Source: a virus. From it: 41,156 bases of DNA. Every line of letters begins with the position of its first letter. Within the stretch, counting starts at the first letter, position 1. The position numbers were made by a program, and so were the translations under genes. Below are positions 31,281 to 39,314 of the stretch, one piece after another. The DNA is taken from the IMG/VR virus record IMGVR_UViG_3300047320_000119, positions 1-41,156 of that record; one strand, 5' to 3'. Below the pieces are notes generated by a model. The model saw nothing but the letters and a program-made list of their open reading frames with translations, was not told where the DNA came from and searched no databases.

Positions 31281-31446
31281 ACGCATATGTTGGGGCGGCG
31301 TATCAGCCTGTGGATAAGGTCTGTGGACAACCTGAGTTATCCACGCATATGTTGGGGCGCTGTTACGCATATGTTGGGGCCGCTGTTACGCATATGTTGG
31401 GGCTTATCCACGCATATGTTGGGGCCGCTCACGCATATGTTGGGGC
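31281..31446. other. Plasmid origin: six direct iterons and DnaA boxes
   Basis: The unit ACGCATATGTTGGGGC is repeated exactly at 31281, 31343, 31365, 31388, 31410 and 31431. The last five are spaced 21-23 bp apart, about two helical turns. A perfect DnaA box TGTGGATAA lies at 31309-31317 and near-boxes TTATCCACG at 31338 and 31404. An AT-rich stretch follows at 31447-31540. This is the standard layout of an iteron-controlled theta origin just upstream of repA. Confidence 0.9.
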
Positions 31447-31629
31447 ATTTTTAAACGCAACCTATTGATTGCAAAGCGAAAAACTCCATCTCTAGGTTTT
31501 GCTTTTATGGGTTTAGGTTACTTCTATGTTTACTTGTAGCGCAGCCTGCTGCTGTGGAGAGCTTCGCTCACCACCATCCGCAGGCCGCTCCACCAGCAAC
31601 GATGAGATACCTGAAGGTCAAAACCGACT

Positions 31630-31781
31630 GCCCCAACATATGCGTGCGGTTACGTATCTACGGAAATACGAAGATACGTACGTACGAATCTAGGTACATA
31701 GGCGCCTGCGTAGGTGCCTATGTGTACATAATGGCCCCAACATATGCGTGATGGGGCCAGAACGCGCCCCAACATATGCGT
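31630..31781. repeat. Three inverted iterons beside parB
   Basis: GCCCCAACATATGCGT, the reverse complement of the origin iteron, occurs at 31630, 31734 and 31766. The last touches the parB stop codon. Between the first two are inverted repeats ACGTATCT/AGATACGT (about 31651-31680) and an ACATAGGC/GCCTATGT pair (about 31697-31724). The group may act as a copy-number control locus (as incA does in P1) or as part of a partition site. Confidence 0.8.
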
Positions 31782-32230
31782 TACTTGAGCCCGTGCTTTT
31801 TCTTGAGCTCCGCTACGTGCGCGCGCGTGCCGGCCACGACCATCGCAGAGAACTCGTAGCCGAGCGCCTGGAGCGTGTCCATATCGTCGAGCAGGCTTAC
31901 AGGCATGCGGTAGTTGCGCTGGAGCGTGTGTTCGCGCGCGTTGGCCTTCCGGATGGCAAGGATTTCCTGAAGGCCCATCTGGCGCTCAACAGGCTCCTCT
32001 GGAGGCGTCTCCGCTGCGGGCGCCGATTGCGGCTCAACGGCCGATGCAGGCTGTGCGGGTTCCTTAGCGGACGCCGGCGACGCCGGCTCGTTCGTTGCCG
32101 CGGGCTGGCCTTGGGAAACAACGTCGCTGGCCTTCTCCAGGTTGGCGAGCACGTCTTCCGTATTCTTGGGCCTAGCGGCGGCGTCTTTCGCTCCGATAGG
32201 TCCGCCCAACTCGGGATTTCTTCTGCTCAT
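31781..32230 (-). CDS. Small ParB-type centromere-binding protein
   Basis: A 149-aa protein following parA with an ATGA overlap. The N-terminus is basic and polar, residues about 45-82 are Pro/Ala/Glu-rich and probably disordered, and the C-terminal ~50 residues (TLQRNYRMPVSLLDDMDTLQ, then SAMVVAGTRAHVAELKKK) look like a ribbon-helix-helix DNA-binding unit as in ParG. It is too short for a classic CTPase ParB. It should bind the plasmid centromere and stimulate the ParA ATPase. Confidence 0.75.
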   Translation of the reverse strand: MSRRNPELGGPIGAKDAAARPKNTEDVLANLEKASDVVSQGQPAATNEPASPASAKEPAQPASAVEPQSAPAAETPPEEPVERQMGLQEILAIRKANAREHTLQRNYRMPVSLLDDMDTLQALGYEFSAMVVAGTRAHVAELKKKHGLK

Positions 32231-32910
32231 TTGAACACCTCCATGTACACGTCCTTCACCTCGTTTGCCGCTACCGGGTCGAACTCCGAGCCCTTCAGCT
32301 CATGCACGCCACGGCCCAGCGCGTAGCCGAACTTGAACGACTCCCGGAAGCCCACCATCGTCGGCAGCAGCGGCAACGCCTCGCTGAAGGCGCTCATTTG
32401 TCCCACGATGTACTTCGTCATGCGCTTGCGCGGGTCCGCCTGATTGAGCAGAGCGCTCAGCGCGAGGCTCTCTCCAGTGCGGTCCTCGATGCCCTGCGCC
32501 ACCTCCAGTAGCGCCGGGATGGTGTCCAGGTCCTGCATCGAAGGCGTCAAGGGCACAATCACTTTGTCTGCAAATAGAAGCGCCGCGCGGAATAGGTCGG
32601 TGTCTTGACCGCCGATGTCCAAGAACACTACGTCGAAGCCTTTGGCGAAGTCCATCACGTCGCGCGTGAAGGCATCCTTCTCCACCCTACCCTTTCCAGG
32701 TGGCGACAGGTCATCAATGTGACGTAGGTGGATTTCAGCCAAGCCGTCCTGCGCGCGACGGCGCGCGATGAACTTCGTGCTAGACGCCTGTCTATCAGCG
32801 TCATAGATGGCGACCCGGAATCCCAAAGACGCGCGGATTGCTGCCATGTTTTGGTTGAGGGTCGACTTGCCCACCCCTCCCTTTTCTGCTCCAACCATGA
32901 CTATGGTCAT
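32227..32910 (-). CDS. parA: ParA-type partition ATPase
   Basis: A 227-aa Walker-type ATPase for plasmid segregation. The deviant Walker A KGGVGKST is at residues 10-17, followed by AIYDADRQASS near 34-44. FDVVFLDIGGQDTDLFR near 90-106 is the switch II region. It lacks an N-terminal regulatory domain, so it is the short (type Ib) form that pairs with a small centromere-binding protein, as found here. AGGAG lies seven bases before ATG. Confidence 0.92.
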   Translation of the reverse strand: MTIVMVGAEKGGVGKSTLNQNMAAIRASLGFRVAIYDADRQASSTKFIARRRAQDGLAEIHLRHIDDLSPPGKGRVEKDAFTRDVMDFAKGFDVVFLDIGGQDTDLFRAALLFADKVIVPLTPSMQDLDTIPALLEVAQGIEDRTGESLALSALLNQADPRKRMTKYIVGQMSAFSEALPLLPTMVGFRESFKFGYALGRGVHELKGSEFDPVAANEVKDVYMEVFK

Positions 32911-32970
32911 GTGTAGCTCCTAGCGTGCGGTTACATTCTGTTATATGGACACTTAGTGAGGTGCACCGGG

Positions 32971-32999
32971 ATAATAGAACACCACTGCAAATAGGGCAA
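32971..32999 (-). promoter_or_regulatory. Promoter of the par operon
   Basis: Read on the minus strand: TTGCCC (complement of 32994-32999), a 17-bp spacer, TATTAT (complement of 32971-32976), about 60 bp before the parA start. It lies just downstream of the inverted repeat at 33016-33049. Confidence 0.65.
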
Positions 33000-33015
33000 G
33001 TTTTCCTAACCGGGC

Positions 33016-33049
33016 GATGTATAGCTTTACACGTGTATAGCTATACATC
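33016..33049. promoter_or_regulatory. 11-bp-arm inverted repeat; parS/par operator candidate
   Basis: GATGTATAGCT and AGCTATACATC form perfect 11-bp arms around a 12-bp centre that itself contains the palindrome ACACGTGT (33029-33036). It ends 17 bp upstream of the par promoter -35. Small ParA/ParG-type systems place their centromere or operator just here. Confidence 0.6.
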
Positions 33050-33083
33050 TCAAGTAATACAACGTAATACGTAGGAAATCCAA

Positions 33084-33266
33084 CTACAGCGCGTCGCCGG
33101 CCGGAAGCGGGTAGTGCAGGGCGACCGCGCACAACAGAACCTCAAGGCCTCGCAGGCGATGCTCGAGCTCACTCAGTTCTACGCTGGCCCAGCCGTCTGG
33201 CACCGTGACGCACTTCAGCTCATCAACCCGCCGCATCAACGCAGCCATCTCCTGCACAAGGTCCAC
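33084..33266 (-). CDS. Unknown small protein, 60 aa
   Basis: A short gene with GTG start (33264-33266) six bases after GGGAGG. The product is helical and amphipathic (QEMAALMRRVDELKCV, then SVELSELEHRLRGLEVLLCA), suggesting a coiled-coil dimer. No family recognised. Confidence 0.5.
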   Translation of the reverse strand: MDLVQEMAALMRRVDELKCVTVPDGWASVELSELEHRLRGLEVLLCAVALHYPLPAGDAL

Positions 33267-33310
33267 GATGGCCTCCCGGAAAAATCAGGCGATTATACGG
33301 GCCCAATATT

Positions 33311-33547
33311 TCAAAGCAGGTCAAGCTTACGCACGGCAGTAAGTACCGAATCAACTACGTTGAGCACTTGGTGCGTCGTGTACGGCTCGCTGTCAGAGAA
33401 CCGGACTGACGCGAGGTTGTCGGTGCCCAGCTGCACGTCGCAGCGCAGGGGCGGCGCCAGGCCGGCGAACTCCGCGGCCGCGGTCGCACGTATCCCGCCG
33501 ACGTCATCGCGCGAAATCTCGATGTTGATTTTTTGGAACGTATTCAT
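33311..33547 (-). CDS. Unknown small protein, 78 aa
   Basis: ATG at 33547 is chosen because of TGGAGGAC just upstream; the longer frame to 33592 lies over that site. The protein begins MNTFQKINIEISRDDVGGI and ends in a helix DSVLTAVRKLDLL. A small alpha/beta fold is likely. Function unknown. It precedes the 60-aa gene in the same direction. Confidence 0.6.
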   Translation of the reverse strand: MNTFQKINIEISRDDVGGIRATAAAEFAGLAPPLRCDVQLGTDNLASVRFSDSEPYTTHQVLNVVDSVLTAVRKLDLL

Positions 33548-33614
33548 CGCTGTGTCCTCCAGACAAGGGGGCAAATTGTAAGAGGCTTTCAACCCAGTCA
33601 GGTTCCGCCAAATG

Positions 33615-33638
33615 AAAAACCCCGCTCGATGGCGGGGC
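33615..33638 (-). terminator. Terminator of the RNA ligase gene
   Basis: On the minus strand: CCCCGC, loop, GCGGGG, then TTTTT (complement of 33615-33638). It lies about 20 bp after the ligase stop. Confidence 0.85.
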
Positions 33639-33658
33639 TTATCTGGTGGGCCTTGGGG

Positions 33659-34813
33659 TTATCCCTCGATTGCTTCAGCGACGGCTTCGTCGGCGAGCAC
33701 GCGCAGGCTGAACTCGTCTTTGAGCTTGTGCTTCGAGTACCAACCCTTCACGTCAGGTTCGCCGCCGGTGAAGAGCGTCATCATCAGGCCGAACAGCGGG
33801 GCGCCTTTGTGCTTCAGCGCGAACGCCTTGCGGTCCAGGTGCTGGTCTGCGGTGACGGCATCCTCGATGTCGAGCATGACTTCGAGCAGGCGGCCAACCA
33901 GGCGCTTCTCAACCGCATTCACTTCTGTCAGGTCGACGCCGGCTTCAACCAGCACGGCCTTCAGGTCGTCGAGCTCCTCGTTGATAGCACTCAGCGCAAT
34001 GTCTCGCTCGCGCAGGAACGTGATGCTCCGGTGCAGCCGGTTGTACCAGGGGCACTTGAGCTTCACCATGTCGCCGTTGGCATACTGGAGGATGAAGCCT
34101 TCCTGTCCTTCCATGTTCTCCAGCTTGGCGAGCAGCTCGTCGATGGTCGCGAGCGGGTAGCGGGGAGCCATCGGGATGTTATCCAGCTTGATAAGCGCGC
34201 GGACGCCTGGCGACGATTCGGTGACGTACTTACCAGTTTGGTTGTCGCGCACGTGCAGCAGGCGCAGCTGCGGCTGGTCCTGAGCCACGACGATGCGCGC
34301 GTCCGGATGCGTGAGCTCGAAAATGGCGGTCATATCGTTCCGTGCGACTACCGCAGCGAACGTCAGGATGTCCTCGTTCTCCGGCAATGCGAGAAACGCT
34401 TCAGTGAGCTTTACGACCGATGAATCGAATACTTTCTTCGAGCGAAACGCCAGTGTGCCGCCGCCCCAGGTGCCGTTGTTCCAAGTGCCGCCTACTAAGG
34501 CAGTGGCAATCATCGAGCCGTCGAGCTTCTCGAACACAGCGACAAGGTCGTCACGCTTGCGCAGTGCATCGAGCGACACCGACTCGTTCTCGCCGGCATT
34601 GAAGAACTTGTGCAGCGGCCGGGAGCATACGCGGCCGTCGGGGCCGAACGCGATGCCGCGGCATTCAACGGCTTCAGGCGAGTCGAACGTGTGCGAGTCG
34701 GCGAACAGATAGCAGCCCATCGTGACGCCGTTCGGCATGGTGCGGAAGCGGATTTCTTTCTTGTCTGCAACGAACGGACGAACGTCGTCAATCGTCTCGA
34801 TTACTTTGAACAT
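33659..34813 (-). CDS. T4 Rnl1-type RNA ligase
   Basis: A 384-aa ATP-dependent RNA ligase (T4 Rnl1 is 374 aa). The nucleotidyl-transferase motif I is K96-LDGS, with K96 the adenylated lysine. Motif III is IFE at about 164-166, motif IV is EGFIL at 238-242 and motif V is KLK at 251-253. N-terminal VECRGIAFGPDGRV matches the region before motif I in Rnl1. Such enzymes seal broken tRNAs, for example after host anticodon nucleases act. No polynucleotide kinase partner is seen in this element. GGAG lies nine bases before ATG. Confidence 0.88.
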   Translation of the reverse strand: MFKVIETIDDVRPFVADKKEIRFRTMPNGVTMGCYLFADSHTFDSPEAVECRGIAFGPDGRVCSRPLHKFFNAGENESVSLDALRKRDDLVAVFEKLDGSMIATALVGGTWNNGTWGGGTLAFRSKKVFDSSVVKLTEAFLALPENEDILTFAAVVARNDMTAIFELTHPDARIVVAQDQPQLRLLHVRDNQTGKYVTESSPGVRALIKLDNIPMAPRYPLATIDELLAKLENMEGQEGFILQYANGDMVKLKCPWYNRLHRSITFLRERDIALSAINEELDDLKAVLVEAGVDLTEVNAVEKRLVGRLLEVMLDIEDAVTADQHLDRKAFALKHKGAPLFGLMMTLFTGGEPDVKGWYSKHKLKDEFSLRVLADEAVAEAIEG

Positions 34814-34844
34814 TTTGGTGTTACTCCAGGGAGGGTTGTATATT

Positions 34845-34872
34845 GGTATAGCGTGAAAAGCAGTGATGCACG
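34845..34872 (-). promoter_or_regulatory. Promoter of the RNA ligase gene
   Basis: A minus-strand member of the shared promoter family: TATACC -10 (complement of 34845-34850), preceded by TTTCACGC; the -35 (CGTGCA) is weak. It lies 32 bp upstream of the ligase start. Confidence 0.55.
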
Positions 34873-34887
34873 GTTATGCGGGATTGG

Positions 34888-35016
34888 TCAGTTGGCGGCC
34901 GGCGGTTCGCCGTCGTCATCGTCGCTGTCGGTGAAGTACACCCAGGCGGCGAAACATCCGGTGAACGCCCAGGCCGCGAGCGTCAGGCTTGCGAGGAACT
35001 CCGGCCAGGTGCTCAT
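34888..35016 (-). CDS. Small membrane protein, 42 aa
   Basis: A short gene sharing ATGA with the 280-aa gene before it. It has one transmembrane helix (residues about 7-28: FLASLTLAAWAFTGCFAAWV) and an acidic tail (DSDDDDGE). The overlap and clean hydrophobic segment support it as real. Function unknown. Confidence 0.5.
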   Translation of the reverse strand: MSTWPEFLASLTLAAWAFTGCFAAWVYFTDSDDDDGEPPAAN

Positions 35017-35855
35017 GCTCCACGCTCGTCTTCAACGATTTCGAGGATGCTGCGCACGAAGCGGCGCAGGCCGGCCTGGTCGAAGCTGTACACAGTCGGG
35101 TCGGCCACGGGCATATTCATGACGTTCATGTCTTCGCACACGGCAGCGAGAATCATCGCGTCGTATTCACACTCGTCACCCGCACCGACGTACCAGCCAT
35201 CCGGGATGGACTCGCCGCGGAGCATCGTGAGCAGCATCTCGACCTGCGCAGCGGACTCAGCGGCTACAACCTCCAGCTGCTCGACGGTCGGCGCGGCGCA
35301 ATCGTCTTCGTCGCACAAGTCGGCGGCGGCCGATGCGCTGTAGGCAGCAGCGCGGATGGCGCATTCGTGGTCAGGGTTGCTCGACACAGCCCATGCCGCG
35401 GCTTCGAGCGCTGCGTAGCAGGCACCGGTGCGCTCAGCCAGGCAGGCTGCAGTGGCGTCGGATGCCTTGTCGCTTGCGAAGGCGAGCTCGTCATCGTTCA
35501 TCTGGCCCTTCGCGAATGCTTCTGCGACGTCCAGTGCGGCGGCCGAACGCGGGTCGACCAGTTTCTTCTGGATGCGGCGCACACACTGCACGGCGAACAT
35601 GCGGGCGAGGGCAGGGGCTGCGACGTGGCCCGATGCGCCCAGGGCTTGCAGGCCGGCAGCGAGGCCGAAGTGCTCGACGATTCCCGTCACCTGGAGCTCT
35701 CCGGCGAAACCCGGGGCTAGGTATTCCTGGAGCGCGGCGTCCGCGTCCGTGAAGTCTGCGCCTTGCACGGCGCGAATGATGCGGTTATAGGTCGAAGAGA
35801 CCATGCCGGAATTGAGGAGTGCTTGCGGAGTTACGGTGATGATTTGCTTTGCCAT
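35013..35855 (-). CDS. Unknown Ala-rich helical protein, 280 aa
   Basis: A 280-aa protein, mostly helical and rich in Ala, with Cys spaced through the middle (C112, C136, C145, C164, C180, C185). A central stretch of AAAW- and AAAY-type repeats (about 150-175) resembles helical-repeat proteins of unknown function in other large phages. It is coupled to the 42-aa membrane protein and precedes the RNA ligase in the same direction. AAGGA lies before ATG. Confidence 0.65.
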   Translation of the reverse strand: MAKQIITVTPQALLNSGMVSSTYNRIIRAVQGADFTDADAALQEYLAPGFAGELQVTGIVEHFGLAAGLQALGASGHVAAPALARMFAVQCVRRIQKKLVDPRSAAALDVAEAFAKGQMNDDELAFASDKASDATAACLAERTGACYAALEAAAWAVSSNPDHECAIRAAAYSASAAADLCDEDDCAAPTVEQLEVVAAESAAQVEMLLTMLRGESIPDGWYVGAGDECEYDAMILAAVCEDMNVMNMPVADPTVYSFDQAGLRRFVRSILEIVEDERGA

Positions 35856-36207
35856 GATGCGGAAAATCCTTACTAAGAGAGGTTTGTTTTTGTTAACCAG
35901 CGTGGCTGCGGTGCGTTTTCTAAGATATACGCCCTGCGCCCAGCTGGTCGGTTATCGGCGGCGTCTGTTCGTTAACACACCACCGAGGAATGCAGTTTGC
36001 CAGATTCGCTCATACGAATACCAATAACGGATTTTCATAACAGCTAGCGTTTACAAAACTATCGGTTATAAAGAATTTATGAATGCGTGCCAAAGTGGAA
36101 CGGTTAGGCTCACTAGCCGAAACATTGGCTAATTGCAATGGCACTTTTCGCAAATCCAGATATATCGCTGTTTATTCGTACAGTGTTGACGCCGCCCGGA
36201 GTTTATG
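35856..36207. other. Regulatory gap with palindromic operator
   Basis: No gene is supported in this 352-bp gap. It contains ATTCGCTCATACGAAT (36004-36019), one of three matching 16-bp palindromes. It also has several short A/T-rich stretches, TAGCCGAAACATTGGCTA (about 36114-36131), and GACGCC/GGCGTC arms after the 83-aa gene (about 36187-36216). The promoter of the 280-aa gene must lie here, but no single -35/-10 pair stands out. Confidence 0.5.
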
Positions 36208-36459
36208 TCAGGCGTCGGCGCGGAGGAGAACGAGCTCGACGGCCTGCACAGCGACAGCTTCGGACAGAGCGGCCACTGCGCGCTCCATGCGCTGGACAGT
36301 GTTGACGGCCATTTCCTGCAGGTAACGTAGCTCGCGCGCTTCGGCTTCTAGCGCGACAACGTACTGCTGCAGGTTCTCTTCGGACGGGCAGTGCTCGTAG
36401 ATAGCCTTCGCGTCTTCAGCGTTGAGCTGTATGAAGGGGGACGGGGATTTCTTTTTCAT
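36208..36459 (-). CDS. Unknown coiled-coil protein, 83 aa
   Basis: An 83-aa protein. The basic N-terminus MKKKSPSPF is followed by a long helical region (about 15-80) with heptad-like hydrophobic spacing, so a coiled-coil dimer is likely. CAGGAG lies just before ATG, and a promoter of the shared family lies 52 bp upstream. Function unknown. Confidence 0.65.
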   Translation of the reverse strand: MKKKSPSPFIQLNAEDAKAIYEHCPSEENLQQYVVALEAEARELRYLQEMAVNTVQRMERAVAALSEAVAVQAVELVLLRADA

Positions 36460-36510
36460 TTGATGCTCCTGGGATTGGGTTTGTGTAAGGCGCGTTTGCC
36501 TTTACGAATT

Positions 36511-36538
36511 AGTATAGCGTGAAATGCTGTTATGTCGA
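36511..36538 (-). promoter_or_regulatory. Promoter of the 83-aa gene
   Basis: Minus strand: TCGACA (complement of 36533-36538), a 16-bp spacer with CATTTCACGC, TATACT (complement of 36511-36516). A best-case member of the shared promoter family. Confidence 0.7.
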
Positions 36539-36602
36539 GTGAGGCAGTGTGATTGAGAGCATGACATTTATGCATTGAGTAATGCGATTCGATAGCTAGG
36601 GG

Positions 36603-36830
36603 CTATGCTAGTGTCAGCTGGCCCTGACCTTGGCGCTTCCACAGTGCGATGATGCTTTTCTCCAGGCGCGTCACGGCAGCCGGGCCGCGGCGCTTTCCGA
36701 CGAGCTCAAGGTAGTCGAGCCGGTCGTGCTTGCGTGGCAGGTTGAGAATCCAGCGGGCTTCGCATTCGTGGCGATGGTCTTCACTGGCGGTATCGACGAC
36801 GCGGCCGTCGAGCAGGGTAGTGGTGGGCAT
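36603..36830 (-). CDS. Conserved small phage protein, 75 aa
   Basis: A 75-aa protein directly after the primase. The sequence HRHECEARWILNLPRKHDRL, then KRRGPAAVTRLEKSII matches a type of small protein often coded beside phage replication genes. A C-terminal helix carries basic residues, so DNA binding is possible. CCGGAG precedes ATG. Confidence 0.65.
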   Translation of the reverse strand: MPTTTLLDGRVVDTASEDHRHECEARWILNLPRKHDRLDYLELVGKRRGPAAVTRLEKSIIALWKRQGQGQLTLA

Positions 36831-36884
36831 GTGGTGAGAGTCTCCGGGGATACGCGCCGGCTCCGCGCCGGCGCGTGTGTGTCG

Positions 36885-39260
36885 TTAGATGGGCAGGCCG
36901 TCGTCTTCGTCGCGGTATCCACTGCGGAGCATCGGAGGCATGTCGAACACGCGGCGGCCACAGGACTTGCGCGACTCTTTGCCCGTCAGACGGCGCAGGA
37001 TGGTGCCCATATCGTCCCGTTGCTGTTTCGTCGGCGTGAGGTAGCCAATCTGCTCGAGCACGTCCGTCGGTGTGAGGGCGGCGACACGGTTCGCTGCAGA
37101 CCAGTCGAAGCGCGACAGCACCTTCTCCTCGAGGGGGTCGACCTTTTCGTGCTCGCGGTTGCTCATCTCGAGTCGCGCCTCTTCATCCGGCTCAAGCCAC
37201 CACTGCTCACCGCCCTCTACGAGCTCCGCGACTTCAGCCCACAGCTGCTGCATGTCGATGCTGTGTCGGAAGTTCACTGCGATGACAGGCAGTGTCCACC
37301 AGCGCACGTTGCCGGTGTCGTCGGCCAGGAAGTTCTTCGGGTTCACGCTCGCGAAGAACACCGTGCGACGCTTGTACGTCGACTCCAGGCGGTCATACGG
37401 GCGGCGCAGCTGGTCGATGTCCTGGCTGATAAAAGCCTTCAGACGCGCGATGTCGGCTTTGCGGAACGTGCTGTCCAGTTCGCCCAGCTCGACCATCCAG
37501 TGCCCGATAGCAGAGCTGATGGTGTCTTTGTTCGCCGGGTCGACGAGCGCGCCTACTTTCAGCAGGTCACGGTTCACTTCAGGCACCAGCGCCATGAACC
37601 AGGCCGTCTTACCAATCGACTGCCCGCCCTGGAGGACCAGCACGCCCTTGCTGCGGAAGTTCGGTTTGATGACGGCAGCCGCGGCGGAGAGGAGCCAGCG
37701 GCGCACGAGCAACTTCATGAAGTCGCGGTCGAAGCCCGGCGCGAGCGTGAGCGTCTCATACAGCGCATCGAGCCGCGACACGCCATCCCACGGTTTGGAC
37801 TCAATCAGCTCGCGCGCCGGGTTGAATTTGTTTTTGTCGCCGATGAGCTTCAGGTGCAAGTCTGTGTCAGCCTTCGGCATGCCGTTGCGGGCGCACAGCG
37901 TGTTGATTTCAGCGAGCGCGCAGTTCGCTGCCGTGTCTTCGTCATAGCTCCGGCCGGGGATGGTGACGATGACGTCTTTCTTCACGACGTTGTAGCGCGC
38001 CGTGATGCCGTACACGTCGAGCATCTCTTTGAGGTTTTGCCATGTGTTGAGCGGGCGGTCCTTTTCAGAGCGGTCAGGGAACACGCCGGTCGCCAGCGCG
38101 TCCAGGTCGTCGACGAGCTTGTAGGCCTTCGCCGGTGCGGTAGCGGCCGGAGCGGTGCCAATGACAGCGATGTGGTGCGACGACTCGTCGAACGACGGGC
38201 CGCCGGCGACGATGGTTTCAGTAGCGCCCTCATGCGATGTCAGGTAGCCGAGCATGCGCTCTGCGTCCCAGCCGTCCGCCTTGCCGTCTGCCAGGTCCCA
38301 GCCCGGTTCGAATTCGCCCGGCACATAGCCGACCATGGTCGTGTTTGCTGCGACGCCGTTCAGGCTGTTGGCGATGTTGTTCATTGCGATGATTCCGGGT
38401 TGTTTTTCGAGCTGCAGAACTTCGCCAGTTGCTTTGTCGACTTGCGCGTCGAAGTCGGGCCACAGCACGACGAGGCGGCCAGCGAGCGGGCTCACATCGA
38501 CTTTGTCTGATGCCGGCACGCCGTTGAGCCAGGTCACGACGACAGCACGGGTGCCCACGATGGCTTGCGCTGCATCAGCGGCCTTTTCGCCTTCGACGAC
38601 GATGACATCCTGGTTCGGGTGTTGCGCCAGGCGCTCGATGCCGTAGAGCGGGCGGGGCGTGTCGCCAGTGATACCGACCCAGTCCCAGCCTGCAGGGGCG
38701 TTGTCTTTGCGCTTGTCGCACCACGTGTACGGGCGGATTTGCTTGCGGTCGCCGGGGTTCTTCGGGTCGAAGCGGCACACATACATCAGCACGTTGCCGG
38801 CGGCGTCGCGATACGTCCAGACGGTGTCAGGCTTAGCGCGAAGACCTTCGTGATAGAACGTGGGCTCAGTAGCGTGAGCGGGCACCGGAAGGACCGGTAC
38901 CGACCGGTTCTCGTCGATTGCGCGAGCCTTCTGAGCCACGGCTTCGACGCCAGCTTTGCGAGTCACGGCGTTCAACGTGATGCCGTTGTTTTCGGAGAGC
39001 TCGCGGGCGGCTTCACCTTGCTTCATTCCATGGAGGTAGGCGTACAGGCTAATCATGTCGCTGCCGGAGTCTTTCGTTGCAAAGTCCGACCAGACGCCCG
39101 TCTTCAGATTGATGCTGAAGCTGCCGGCCTCGCTGTCGCCGCGCGTCGGGTTCGGCGCTACCCATTCGCTGTTGCGACGCTTGCCGTCGGGCAGCCACAT
39201 CGGTACTACGACTTCCGGGTTGAGGCTGGACTTGATTACTGCGAAATCTGCTTTTTGCAT
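36885..39260 (-). CDS. Primase/VirE-type helicase replication protein
   Basis: A 791-aa two-part replication protein. The N-terminal part has a primase-like start (GSFSINLKTGVWSDFATKDSG near 46-66) and a Toprim core with VIVVEGEKAADA at 219-230 and VVLWPDFD at 264-271. The C-terminal part is a VirE/VapE-type helicase ATPase: Walker A GGQSIGKT at 545-552, Walker B near WMVELGELD at 588-596, and RRTVFFASVNPKNFL near 631-645. Such enzymes start and drive phage DNA synthesis. The element thus has a lytic replicase separate from repA. No strong ribosome site precedes the ATG. Confidence 0.88.
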   Translation of the reverse strand: MQKADFAVIKSSLNPEVVVPMWLPDGKRRNSEWVAPNPTRGDSEAGSFSINLKTGVWSDFATKDSGSDMISLYAYLHGMKQGEAARELSENNGITLNAVTRKAGVEAVAQKARAIDENRSVPVLPVPAHATEPTFYHEGLRAKPDTVWTYRDAAGNVLMYVCRFDPKNPGDRKQIRPYTWCDKRKDNAPAGWDWVGITGDTPRPLYGIERLAQHPNQDVIVVEGEKAADAAQAIVGTRAVVVTWLNGVPASDKVDVSPLAGRLVVLWPDFDAQVDKATGEVLQLEKQPGIIAMNNIANSLNGVAANTTMVGYVPGEFEPGWDLADGKADGWDAERMLGYLTSHEGATETIVAGGPSFDESSHHIAVIGTAPAATAPAKAYKLVDDLDALATGVFPDRSEKDRPLNTWQNLKEMLDVYGITARYNVVKKDVIVTIPGRSYDEDTAANCALAEINTLCARNGMPKADTDLHLKLIGDKNKFNPARELIESKPWDGVSRLDALYETLTLAPGFDRDFMKLLVRRWLLSAAAAVIKPNFRSKGVLVLQGGQSIGKTAWFMALVPEVNRDLLKVGALVDPANKDTISSAIGHWMVELGELDSTFRKADIARLKAFISQDIDQLRRPYDRLESTYKRRTVFFASVNPKNFLADDTGNVRWWTLPVIAVNFRHSIDMQQLWAEVAELVEGGEQWWLEPDEEARLEMSNREHEKVDPLEEKVLSRFDWSAANRVAALTPTDVLEQIGYLTPTKQQRDDMGTILRRLTGKESRKSCGRRVFDMPPMLRSGYRDEDDGLPI

Positions 39261-39314
39261 GTTGCGTGTGTTGATGAGAGAGAGATAGGGGTATAGGTTT
39301 TTTTTGGTGCTGCT

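Noticed and set aside
31281-31781. Regularly spaced repeats considered as a CRISPR array
   Set aside because: Units are 16 bp, spacers are only 5-7 bp in the main group and orientation changes; no cas genes are present. Iterons of a plasmid origin explain it fully.
36630-38510. 626-aa open frame on the plus strand over the primase gene
   Set aside because: Antisense shadow of the Toprim/VirE protein, which has clear motifs; the antisense product has none.
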